Origin: Castanea sativa
Taxonomy: Eukaryota > Streptophyta > Magnoliopsida > Fagales > Fagaceae
Direction: 5' to 3'
DNA: 64,000 bases
NCBI RefSeq assembly: GCF_040712315.1
Contig: NC_134013.1
Span: 59,649,501-59,713,500, forward strand
The position numbers were made by a program, and so were the translations under genes. The notes under the pieces are model-generated. The model saw only the letters and a program-made list of their open reading frames with translations, was not told the origin of the DNA and ran no database searches. This document shows, one piece after another, positions 45,110 to 56,694 of this stretch (position 1 is the stretch's first letter; each line of letters opens with the position of its first letter).

Positions 45110-47117
45110 AAGTTCAAATGATAAGCCCTCTTAACAAAATACTCACCCCATTTTTTGTGGCAATCCAAATGTGACACATGCCCCCACCTTTTTGCAGCAA
45201 TGCCTCTACGGGGATTCCATGGGTTTTGCATCATCCGGTGAAGTGATCTGCAAATAAGTTTTTCCCGGTCTTTTGTAATGTTTAGTTGCTGTTTATGTTT
45301 TGGGTGTGGTGGAAGACTTGTTCTGTTTTTGTGTTGTTGTAATAGTTTCTGTTTAGTCCAGTGTTGCCTTCAGGGTCTTGCTACTCTGGTTTAGTTTGTT
45401 TGAACTCCGTTTTGCTGGGTCTGTACGTTTCCTTTCATTAATAAAATTCCCCTGTTATGTGAAAAAAAATCTCTGGAACATCAAACTGTGACAGTGGTAT
45501 CTACAATATTTTAGCAACATAATCAGGCATAAAAGAATATGGTATAAAAGCTCCAAATTCCACCAATGCGTATCCCAATCAATTAGATCGCAGCCACCTT
45601 CATTTCTGGAATAATCATTTAACAGGCAAAATAATCTTGTGACAACTGATATGACGCAAAATGGAGCCAAGGATCTTGAATTCTTGATAATCTCGAACAG
45701 ATTCTCCATTTCCAATTTTTCAGCACAGACTCTGCTTTAACAATTAACTTCCTTCCTCACCCGCCAGAACACTGCCAAGTATAAGATGGAGAATGACCCA
45801 ACGTAGCATGCATAAACTGAGCATTTACGATAATACTTGGCCTTCCAAATTCTTTCCAAAATCAAGTCCAGAACATTTAATACTCACCAACGCTTTAAAA
45901 AAAAAAGGGGGGGGGGGGGGGGGAGGGCTTTTTTCTTTTAGAAGGTAACACTCTCCGACCTTACTTTGCCAACATGGTCAAGTTCAAAGATTCAAGTTCT
46001 TGTAAACACGATCCACCCTTATTTTTCGAGATACACAGCTTATTCCACTTTGCCCCCATTAGTATGAATTCACCATCTTTGCAATCTCGTGACATAAATT
46101 CTGTGGCAATTTAAAATAGTCTATCACATAGGATGGGATTGCTTGAATCACATAGTGAAAGATTCTAATTTAATTAGTGTAAATTTTTTTGACAAGTTCA
46201 TAAAAACAAATCGGTAAGTGTAATAATGCTAAATTGCTCTTTTAAGTTTTTAACTAAAATCTCCTCTTAAAAAAGCTGTTAACTAAAAAAAAAAAAAAAA
46301 CCTTACTCTTTTTTTTTTTAGAAAATAAATGTAACCAAAAGATAAGCTTATTTCATAATTTGTATTGATGAATTGTTTTTAGTAGTGATAACTGTTTAAG
46401 TTTATTTGAAAGAAGTTGTATTATTTTAAATTTTGAATTTGATAGTAGAAAAAGTAGATGAGTGGGATAAGGGTTGTTAATGGGCCGGTCCCATTTTTAC
46501 TTGGCCCATGGGCACAACGGGTTAGGCATAGCAGGTTGTTAAATAGCTAGTTAAAGGGTAAAGTCAGGTTGGGCTGAAAGAGAAAACCCCAACTCATGAT
46601 CCTGCTCGTGGGCAATACTTATTTTGTCTTTAGCATGCAGAGGTATCGAGTTAGGCCTAATGGGCTACTCATGGGTTTGTGTTAGCATCTTATTTTATTA
46701 TTTTTTATAAGTAAATAATCAAATTTTTATAAGAGACGAATCAATCTATTTTTTTCAAGGAAAAAAAAAATCAAAGAATTTGGAACTTATTTACATTTTT
46801 TTTTTACGGTCAAATCTATTTAATTTTTTCTTTTGTTGATGGAAACCTTTATTTTTTTTGTTAAAGCTTTATATGGTTTTCAAAAAATTTATTTTTTAAT
46901 AAAAAAAATACAATGGCTAATTCAAAGTTGCTAGACTACTAAAAAATATACATATTTATTAAACTAAGTTTAACACAATCACTTTAAGTATCTTAGTGGT
47001 TATGAGTGTTCACTTAAAAAATACCTCTATAATGTTACAATTACTATGTAAAACATATTACTATACATCAAACTTGCTTTATGAGTTCGTGCATTACAAC
47101 TAATAAGTAATTATCAT
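45110..47117. other. Duplicated 3' flank, non-coding
   Basis: Follows 20885-23540 without the Helitron and without the long TA repeat. It has a 17-base G run at 45907-45923 and about 300 bp (45690-45990) that the first copy lacks, the latter bounded by a short shared TTCTTG that may mark a deletion in copy 1. No gene is supported. Confidence 0.55.
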
Positions 47118-47272
47118 GTGGATCACAGTTAGCTCAACTGGTAAAGTCTCTGATAGTTAAATAAGAGATTTGGAGTTTAATTCCCGCCTATATCAAACAA
47201 CGATTGACGTCTTGGTCTGATAATAAAGAGCTATCATCAAGAGTAGACGTTATATGTTGAAACTTTCTATGA
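47118..47272 (+). mobile_element. SINE, copy 2
   Basis: Orthologous to the SINE at 23533-23697. The 3' target duplication has been lost here. Confidence 0.75.
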
Positions 47273-48087
47273 AAAAAACCAATTTAATTATTTAACAAAA
47301 AATAATAATAACCAATGTTAATTAATTAATATTATAAATGTTTCTACTAGTTTATGTAGGAAGTTCACAACATGGGGTTGCTGGATGCATAAGAAAACCT
47401 GGGGTAATTAGCCCAAAAAAAAACCGCTATTTGCCATTTGGAGCAACACAATCACATATAGAACAATTTCTTCTATCTCTTTTGACCTGTTCTTACAGGA
47501 CTTGACAACTACAAAAAGCCCATATGATTCACTACACATATTAATAACAACCCAATTTTTAGCTCATAATTGTAATCTTGTGTTTTCAGAAGTTTTTTTT
47601 TTTTTTAGAATACTAATAAGTATTTTAACACACATGGAGAGAGACGATAAAGTCTTAAAAAAATTTACAGTGGTATATATTCAAAAGAGCCTTCGTGCTT
47701 TCAGAGGTTGTAATGCATTGTGACACTCCAAGCTTAAAAAAAAAAAAATAGGATCAGAATTTTTTGGACCCCACATGCCCCAGCTACCCCATTCATTACC
47801 ACCACACATTACACTCCCTTATCTCCCTCTTTGGCCGGTCAACTTCCATTTGACACAAACATAACACACTTCTCTCTTTCTCCCTCACACATTCCCACTG
47901 GTCCCCACTCCTCACCACCCCCTCCACCATCTTTTACCACGAGTTTTACAGGAAAACTCCTTAGGAATCTCTAAGGCATCTTTTTCTTTTATTTAAGGTA
48001 AAAACTCCTAATCTTTGTGGTGAGTTTTTATACTTTTGCCAGAGATTCTCTTTATCTAAACTTTTGGAGTGATAATCTTGTCTTTCT
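47273..48087. other. Duplicated flank up to the nested LTR insertion
   Basis: Matches 23709-24505; includes the CT-rich leader-like tract (47750-48001). Confidence 0.55.
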
Positions 48088-48789
48088 TGTTAGGACATAT
48101 GTGATTGATGTTAGAAACATATGTCAACATTTTATGTAATTGGCTAATCCTTTGACAAAACACACTTTACTAGTATTTGAGTAGAATTAGGATGTGTTTA
48201 ATACTTCAAAAAACAAGGTTTCAAGTTCAAGTGTTAAAACCATGTAAGTTTGTCCAAGAATCAAGTGAAGATGTGATGTTCATTAAATCTCGACAGCTAG
48301 TATCAATCGAGATTTAAAAGAGCTGTTCAGCCCGAGGCTCGACAACAACTCAATAGCTACGGTATTTATTGAGATTTAAGAAACTTAGTTTTTCAGGACT
48401 GTTTTTCATCCAATCCGTGAGTATGTGTTTGGACTTTCTTTTCTCACAACCCTAAATATATATAAGGATTATTTTAAGGGCATCTAGGGTTGCGCAAGTA
48501 TTGAGCAAAGTCTTGTTCATGTAAATTGTGACCGGAGACAATATTTTCCCTAGTTCATCTTGAAGAAGCTGCTATGTTTGTACACCGTAGGGTTTTGTGA
48601 TCTTCATGATTTTCATTGTGTGATGAACTGAAGAACTTTGCAGCCAACATCCTTCTCAAGTTGGTGATCAAGTCGCGTATTGGGATCCGCGCATATATTG
48701 GTTAGTCACGTACTGGGAGTCGTGCATTGAAAATGAGATATTGTCACTATAGAACAAGTCCAATTGGGTATTGGGGTAAGGGTTCAACT

Positions 48790-49755
48790 TGATAGGCCAA
48801 AAATGTATTGACCCCTCGTGATGAATTAACCAATTAATTTACAAAGTGAATTAATTAGGTTCAATTACATGCAATGAGCGTGGCAGCACAAACAAATCAC
48901 CAAATAACTAAATATGCAGTGGAAATCAAATGACACGATGATTTGTTTACGAATGGGGAAAACTTACACGCAAAAACCCCATCGGGTGATTTTAAGGTCA
49001 CTACTCTCGAGATTCCATTATTATCAAAACAAGCGGTTACAAGTAAAGGAATCCTAATACCTTATACCAACCTATAGTTGAACCCTGACCTCAATAGCCA
49101 ATAGGACTTGCACGACTTTCAGTACGTGACTAACCAAAAGATGCGCGGATCCTAGTATGCGACTTAATCACCAACTTGAGTAAGAAGTTGGTTGCAAAGT
49201 TCTTCTGTTCTTCAACATATGAAGATCACGAAGTTGCTTGGTTACAAAATCCTTCGGTGTACAAACACAGTAGCTTCTTCAAGAACTAAGGCAAACTAAG
49301 TTTCCGGTTACACTTAAGGAATTATGCTCTTGGCTATGCAACCTAATACGACCCTTAAAATAATCCTTATATATGTTTAGGGTTGTGAGAAAATAAAGCC
49401 CAGACATATACTCACAGATTGGATGAAAAACAGTCCTGAAAAACTGAGTTTCATAAACCTTAACAGATAGCCATCTATCGAGCTAGCTGTCGAGCCACGG
49501 GTTTCAGCAGCTTTTAAACCTCGATAGATACTAGCTGTCGAGCTAGCTGTTGAGATTTAAAATCCAGCACTTAATTAGTTGATTCTTGGACAGACTTGCA
49601 TAGTTTTAATACTTGGACTTAAATTCTTGTTCCTTGAAATATTAAACACATCCTAGATCTACCAAATTACAAGTAAAGTGCGTTTTGTCAAAAGATTAGC
49701 CAATACATAATATGTTGACATATGTTCCTAACAATCAATCACATATGTCCTAACA
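48790..49755 (-). repeat. 3' LTR of the inner element
   Basis: TGATAGGCC...TCCTAACA on the plus strand, bordered at 49756-49770 by the polypurine tract (TCCAAAGGGGGAGAT on the minus strand). Confidence 0.92.
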
Positions 49756-50299
49756 ATCTCCCCCTTTGGAAATTTGTGACAAAACCACCACAAACAAATG
49801 AACATATAAGAGAAGTCATAAATCACTCAACTCATACTCACTTGTTAAGTACAATAAAATCTATCCTAACATAAACTCTTGAAAAGATTTACTAAAAGAG
49901 AGTTCATGACAAGGAAGACTTTGACAACCTGTATTTTTGAAACACTTAAAACAAAACTCATCAAGACATCTTTATGTGAAACAGAAATAAAAGATTGCAT
50001 ACAATAAATAAGAAACATGTGTATAAAGAGAGAAAAGAAACAACACATGTAGAGATAGGTGAAAGATAATACATCAAAATATATAAATCAAATATAAGTA
50101 CAATGTATGTCAAAATGGTCACAAGACCCATGTACAAGAATAAAGTATCTAAAATAGAAAGAAAAGAAAAAGATACATCAAAATCCTCATTACATCCCTC
50201 ATGAACACTCAAGAACACTCTCCCTATCTCTTAACTAACCTTCCCCCTATGAGTATGATTACTCTCATCTCAAAACTACTCCCCCTTTTTGTCAAGGGT

Positions 50300-51490
50300 G
50301 ACAAAGGGGTAAGTACATCAAGTAGACATCTCATCATCACTAGGCGAGCTAGTATCCTCATCCTTATCACTGTCGAAGACATCGTCACTCTTATCTGCGG
50401 ACACCGATGGAGATGGAGAAGAAGCAACCATGAAACCACCCATCACAGCCTGTCAGCGTGCAATATGACCCACATGGGTGTTCACTTGAAACAACTCATC
50501 ACTAAGTGTGTCAAGGTGAGCATCCATGCACACAAGCTGTGCCATGATGGTCTCAAGAGTGACTCCACCTACTGAAGACGAAGGAACGGAGGTGGAGGGA
50601 GCGGTAGAAGCTGGAGGAGCAGCCGTCTCAGTCTAAGTCTGCCTTGAGCGAAGCTATGCAAAACTCCGCTTAACGGTAGCGGCATCAATGGCACACATGT
50701 AAGAGAAGTGAGGAGACTCAGGATAGGAGACAGAGAAATGGCAAAGGACCCACGTGATAGTTGAAGGAAAAATGAGCTTATCACGGGTCGTCATATCTTT
50801 ATAGACATCTATAAGGGATAGTATAAAGTGAGAGGGGGAATCTATGGTAAGGTCCTTGATGAGGGAAAGTAAAAATCGAGCACGAGGCTCTGTGATAGTG
50901 TTATAGTGAGAAAGAGGATGGAGAACAAAGGTCATAACCATGTAAAGAAATCTCGGACCTTTAAGAAAGGTCGTGCAACGAGTGAACTGACGATCACCTC
51001 GAAAAGAAGGAGTCTCATAGAAAAGAGACGAGAGTTCGTCTTTGGACACAGTCCTTAAACACTCATAACCAGGATAGTCAGGAAACTCTACCCTAGGAAC
51101 GTGTAGTACCTCGGATACAATACCCGGAGTAACTACCATGCGTATACCCCAAACGTGAGTGACAAACTGGGGTATAGAGGTGTCAAATCTATGCATATTG
51201 GAGTAGAACTCCTGTATGATCACGGAAGGACATGTGACAAGAATGCCACAAAGAGACTCCCAACCCCTATTGTGAATGATAGTGGGTAGGTCAGTGTCAG
51301 AGAAATCAGACAGAATAACTTGGCGTTCGGAATGAATACCTCGTCGTGAAAAGTTCTCAAAGAAGTCTGGTTTGGCCTTCTCATCACTGAACCGTACATA
51401 AAAAGGAGTAAGGTCAGAAGGAGAAGAAGATGAAGATGACCTGAAAAGAAGAGGGTTTTGAGACGGAATAGATTTACGCTTAGGTGCAAC
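50300..51490 (-). pseudogene. Transposase_32-like ORF of the inner element
   Basis: The frame open from 51490 to 50654 encodes APKRKSIPSQNPL, then a domain like PF20167 ('putative plant transposon protein'): FSRRGIHSERQVILSDFSDT, RGWESLCG, IIQEFYSNMHRF, VTPGIVSEVLHVPRVE, LSLIDVYKDM. A UAG at 50656-50654 interrupts; an equally conserved tail follows, ALVCMDAHLDTLSDEL-like and acidic, to about 50300. The ATG present in the outer copy has been lost by a small deletion (V replaces M before APKRK). The long open frame upstream to 51727 is leader/intron sequence. Despite the Pfam name there is no DDE triad; the function is unknown. Confidence 0.7.
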
Positions 51491-53296
51491 GTAAGAGGGA
51501 GAGAAAGAGAGAGAGAAAAAAACAATTAGAAGAGTACCAAGCAACACATATATCAAAATATATAAAATTGAAGGTATGTATGCATGAGAATGCATGAACA
51601 TGTGACATGCATAAAATAAAAACATCATGGGCTCAGCCCAATTCAAACCTACTAGCACACAGCATAGCAGCAAAGTAAACACACATCTAAATGCATGAAA
51701 CATTGTTATAATGAGAGTGTGATGCAATGCATGAGGTTTTAAACTTATTTAAGCAACACCCATCCCAAAAATTGCACAAAACCTTCATCAATTTTGAAAA
51801 GCCCCAAAATTTTTCAAACAACTCAAAACCTAGATCTAAATGCATGAAATGCATGAAAAATGAGAGATAGAGAGATCATACCAAGTGATTAGAGGCAAGA
51901 ATAGGCTGAAAATCACGTGGACTGAAGGTTTAGAGGGAGAAAAGTGAGTTTGGGAGCTGAAAAGCTTGAAGTCTGTCAAGAGAGATCGAGGAAGTGAGAT
52001 CTGAAATTGCGAAGGCTCTTTATATTGAATCCTTATAAAGCTCGATCGATTGAGAGCTATCAAGCTTTAAAGAGGCGCATTCCAGTTGTCGAACCAGCTA
52101 TCGAGGATTAAACGAGAGGTTTGTCAACAAAGAAGCTCGATGGATCGAGGTAGCTATCGAGGACACAAAAAGTTTCTCGATTGATTGAGATAGCTATCGA
52201 GAGCTATCGAGATTGCGATAAAGAAAAGCCAAAGAGTCTCGATATATAGCTTATCTGTCGAGAGCTATCGAGGAGCTATCGAGATTGCTTAAAAACAATT
52301 TTTCAAAGAAGAGAAAAACACAGATATGAATGCAATCAAGCATGCTACTCAACCAAATATCTAAACAACATTTTAAGCTCTCAAAATCATCTTTCAATAA
52401 AGAAAAATGTCATGCATTTAGATCTAAAACACACACACACACACACACACACTACAAGTCTAACCAATTTTATATTTCAAAAACAAGTTAAAACAATTTA
52501 GTACATTAGCACATGTAAATCTTGTGATGGCCAAATCATGTTGTACCTACACATGTATCAAAATAAGCAAAGAATATTGCGTGTTGTGTGTGAAAACATC
52601 ACAAGATTGCATAATTGTCTCTATGTTATGACGTTTTGAGATATGAGTAAATCAATTTAACTCACACAAGATCATAACTGTTTGATAAGGACTATCACCT
52701 TCGAGGTACGTCTTATAACTCCCACATCTTCTAGAATACACACTTGCAATCATATATAAAGCATTTTGATCTTTTTTACTTTTATTGTTTCCTTGCATAT
52801 TTTTCTTTTATTAAGCATATCATGCATGGGCATACAAGAGATAGAAAAGAAATACCCAATTATGTTTAAGCTTTTTGACATTGCACTTTTGTTATACCAA
52901 AGCATACAAATATCATTTCATGATTGGTGAGCAACGGTGGTGAGATAGTTAATTATGCCTTTCTCTTAGGATTTTTTAGTCCTTCCTATCAAAAAGAGTG
53001 ATACGAGTATTAAGTACAAGAGATTACTTAATCTTACTCATCACAAACAACAAGCCACAAAGCTCACGTGCTTAATTGTGCATAAAGATGTTCATCTAAG
53101 CTACAAGGGATACAAAGTTTAGAGAGCTTTATTTCATTGGCCATTCAAGGTACATAAGTACCAATGTACACAAACACACACTGTTTTTATATTTTTCTAA
53201 TTTTTAACTTTTATTTTTATGAATGAAAAAAAAAAAACTGAAAAGCAACCAAACAAAAACAAGTCAAATAAAGCAATGCATAAAAACTAGACTGTC
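51491..53296 (-). other. Non-coding middle and promoter-like region of the inner element
   Basis: Contains an (AC)n tract (52426-52452), a region dense in CTATCGAG / TCGAT motifs (52030-52290), a TATA-like CTTTATAAGG (minus strand, about 52030) and a leader followed by a donor-like GGTATGATC (about 51886). No protein-coding sequence is recognised in 51730-53296. Confidence 0.55.
52426..52452. repeat. (AC)n microsatellite in the inner element
   Basis: About 13 units; the outer copy has the complementary (GT)n at 59493-59520 in the equivalent place. Confidence 0.95.
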
Positions 53297-55258
53297 TCAA
53301 ATAAAAAAACAAACACACAAGTAATGCAAACATAACAAAAAGAGGGAGAGAGAAAAAGTGACTAAATCACTTGGAGCCCCTTTCCTTCCACACTTGGAAG
53401 AACCTTTCCTTTGTGCAAAGCCTTGAACCGACGGTGAGGGGGAAGAATTGAACCCATTCAAGTTCGAAAGGAACATAAGGGCCTTGAGGAGATCTCCAAG
53501 GGGAGCAAGAGAGGATGAAAGCTGATTCTTATTTCCTAACGAAATCATGTTGTTGCTCTGTTGAGTGGCTAACCACTTATAGCAATTTGGTCGAGTATGT
53601 CCAGCTGCACCACAGTGATGACAAAGATGCTGTTTCTTCTCTTTGGACTTCTGAGCATTGCTTTTCTTAGCCCTATGGTTTTTTATTGCTTTCTTAGCAA
53701 GCTTAGGGGGTGCTCCTAAGATAGATTTATCCTTGTCTATGTTTTCACTAGCTATCACATTTTTAATATCATTATTCTCAGAATCAATATTGTTAGCAGG
53801 AGAAACAAATACAGTAGTACTAGAAGAAGCAAAATTATACCTTAAGCTGGTTTGATCGGGGGCAGATTTTTGCATTCTAAGCATCTCATCAAGCTTTGCA
53901 CTCAAGGTCCTCTCCAACTGAGCTCTCACTCGGAATAGTTCAGCCTTAAGTTTCTTGGTCTTCTCAGCTAAGAAATCGTTATCAAACCTTAGTGCTCCAA
54001 TAGTCCGATTTGCTTCATCAAACTTTATGGAGAGTTGTTCTTGTTAAAGCTCCATATGACTGAGCTTCTTGGTGGCCAACCTATACAACTTCTCATGTTT
54101 TTTCGAGACCTTGTACAACTTTGCATAGGCTGTGTGGATGTCATCTTGCTCATCCATCTTCTCAAATTTAAACTCCACCAAGTTTTCTTCTTCTTCCACA
54201 TCTTCTACAATCCCTTTAGTAGGATTGACAGTGGCGGCGAAGGCATTTAGAATTCCGTCATCCTCATTTTCAGTATCATCCTCAGGTTCGGTGTCACTTA
54301 AGGTAGCAGCAAATGCCTTGCTTTTTCCAATAGACTTGAGATAAGTGGGACACTCTTATTTCATATGACCGAATCCTTGACAACTGAAACACTTAAGCCC
54401 TGAAGGAACAATGTATTAACCGCCATCCCTAGCATCCTTCTTCCCTTTGTCTTGGCTTTTAGACTGTGAAGAAATTGATTGCCTACAGTCCTTGTTGAAG
54501 CCCTTTGCATTTGTATTCTTCATGAATTTCTTGAACTGCCGAGTGATGTAGGACTTCATTTTAGAATCTTCATCATCAGAAGACTCATCAGTGTCATTGC
54601 TCTTGGCCTTCAGTGTCATGCTCTTGCTCTTGCTCTTGCTTGACTTCTCGAGCCTAGACAAACCCAACTCATAGGTTTGCAGATTTCCAACAAGCTCTGT
54701 CAAAAAAATTTTATCAATATCCTTTGATTCCTCAATAGCCGTGATCTTGGCATGAAATATCTCGGGTAGAGATTTGAGCACTTTTCTCACAATCTTTGGT
54801 TCTTGAATGGTTTCTCGAAGATTAAATGCTGAGTTCACTATGTCCTTGAGCCTGGCATAGAACTCATCAAATGACTCATCCTCCTCCATCTTGATTTCTT
54901 CGAAGCTAGTAGTGAGCCTTTGAAGCTTCAAATCTTTGCTAGCCTTGGTTTCTTCAGAGGTTGTCTAGAGAATGGTCCATACCTCCTTTGCATTTTCAAT
55001 TGAGGAGATCTTCTTGAACTCCTCATTTGTGACTGCACTAAATAAGGCATTCAATGCTCTGTTGTTGAAATTAGCTGCCTTGATCTTTGCATCATCCCAA
55101 TCGGCTGATGCTTCCTTTGGCTTGGTCCAACCTATTTCCACGGCTTGTCACACCTTCTCATCTACGGACTGCAAGAAAGCTTTCATGTGTACTTTCCAGT
55201 ATGCATAGTTAGTTCCATCAAATAAAGGAGGTACAATAAGTGACTGTCCTCTATCCAT
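53297..55258 (-). pseudogene. Copia-type gag of the inner element
   Basis: Starts at 55258 (ATG, MDRGQSLIVPPLFDGTNYAY), 58 bases from the primer site. The UBN2-type gag core follows (NRALNALFSAVTNEEF, LQRLTTSFEEIKMEEDESFD, LKSLPEIFHAKITAIEESK, ELVGNLQTYELGL). Two CCHC knuckles: the first (CFSCQGFGHMK-stop-EC, near 54380) is hit by a TAA; the second is intact, CHHCGAAGHTRPNC (near 53600). Interruptions include a TGA near 55146, a TAG at 54967-54965 shared with the outer copy, and the TAA. Gag normally packages the RNA. It ends with no protease sequence behind it. Confidence 0.85.
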
Positions 55259-55316
55259 GACAAATAGGGGTCAGTGAATCTCACAACAAAGATTAAACCC
55301 TAATCAGAGTGTGCTT

Positions 55317-55328
55317 GCTCTAATACCA
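55317..55328 (-). other. Primer binding site of the inner element
   Basis: TGGTATTAGAGC on the minus strand; one transition from the initiator-Met type TGGTATCAGAGC seen in the outer copy. Confidence 0.85.
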
Positions 55329-55330
55329 CT

Positions 55331-56330
55331 TGATAGGCCAAAAATGTATTGACCCCTTGTGATGAATAAACCAATTAATTAGCCAAGTGAATTAATTAGG
55401 TTCAATTACATGCATTGAGCGTGGAAGCACAAACAAATCACCAAATAACTAAATATGCAGTGGAAACTAAATGACACAGTGATTTGTTTACAAATGGAGA
55501 AAACCTACACGGCAAAAACCCCACTGGGTGATTTAAAGGTCACCATTCCCGAGAATCTACTATTATCAAAACAAGCGGTTACAAGTAAAGGAATTCAAGT
55601 ACCTTATACCAACCTATAGTTGAACCTTTACCCTAATACCCAATTGGGCTTATTCTATAGTTACAATCTCTCCTTGTATTGCACGGCTCCCATTATGTGA
55701 CTAATCAAAAGATGCGCAGATCCAAATATGCAACTTGATCACGAACTTGAGAAGGAGGTTGGCTGCAAAGTTCTTCTATTCTTCAGCACATGAAGATCAC
55801 GAAGTTGTTTAGTCACAAAACCCTACGGTGTACAAACACAGCAGCTTCTTCAAGAACTAGGGCAATCTAGGTTTCTAGTTACACTTGAGGAATTATGCCC
55901 TTGTGTAATTATGCTTTTGGCTATGCAACCTAATACGACCCTTAAAATAATCCTTATATATGTTTAGGATTGTGAGAAAAGAAAGCCTAAACACATACTC
56001 ATAAATTGGGTGAAAAACAATCCTGAAAAACTAAGTTTCATAAACCTCGATAGATAGCCATCTATCGAGTTAGCTGTCGAGCCACGGGCTTCAGTAGCTT
56101 TTAAACCTCGATAAATACTAGCTGTCAAGTTTTAAAATCCAGCACTTCATTACTTGATTCTTGGACAGACTTGCATGGCTTCAATACTTGGACTTGAACT
56201 CTTGTTCCTTGAAGTATTAAACACAACCTAGATCTACATAATTACAAGTAAAGTATGTTTTGTCAAAGGATTAGCCAATACATAAAATGTTGACATATGT
56301 TCCTAACAATCAATCACATATGTCCTTACA
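55331..56330 (-). repeat. 5' LTR of the inner element
   Basis: TGATAGGCC...TCCTTACA, 1,000 bp. Confidence 0.92.
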
Positions 56331-56624
56331 CAACTATAGCTTGGTATAAAGTACTAAGATTCCTTTACTTGTAACCGCTTGTTTTGATAATAGTAGATTT
56401 TTGGGAGTGATGACCTTAAAATCACCTGGTGGGGTTTTTGCCATGTAGGTTTTCCCCATTCGTAAACAAATCACCGTGTCATTTAATTTCTACTACATAT
56501 TTAGTTATTTGGTAATTTGTTTGTGCTACCACGCTCATTGCATGTAATTGAATCTAATTAATTCACTTGGCTAATAAATTGGTTAATTTATTATAAGGGG
56601 CGAATATGTGTTTGGCTTATCAAG

Positions 56625-56637
56625 TGGTATCAGAGCA
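56625..56637 (+). other. Primer binding site of the outer element
   Basis: TGGTATCAGAGCA, two bases after the LTR end (...CTTATCA at 56622); initiator-Met tRNA type. Confidence 0.93.
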
Positions 56638-56694
56638 GGCATACTCTGATTGAGGTTTAATCTTTGCTGTGAGATCCATTGACCCCTGTTTGTC

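Larger units (their letters stand above)
48790..56330 (-). mobile_element. Inner LTR element of the same family (no pol)
   Basis: 7,541 bp in reverse orientation, inserted in the 5' LTR of the outer element with a perfect 5-bp duplication CAACT (48785-48789 and 56331-56335). LTRs are 48790-49755 (3') and 55331-56330 (5'). Its layout mirrors the outer copy: gag (55258-53297) and the Transposase_32-like gene (51490 to about 50300), with an AC microsatellite between them at the matching place. No pol. Confidence 0.92.

Noticed and set aside
50300..51490. A DNA transposase, from the Pfam-style name Transposase_32
   Set aside because: No DDE/D motif or TIRs; the gene lies inside LTR elements. The name is historical and the function unknown.
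51495..51727. N-terminal 80 residues of the long inner open frame (hydrophobic, signal-like)
   Set aside because: They lie upstream of the MAPKRKS start seen in the outer copy, in what looks like leader/intron sequence.
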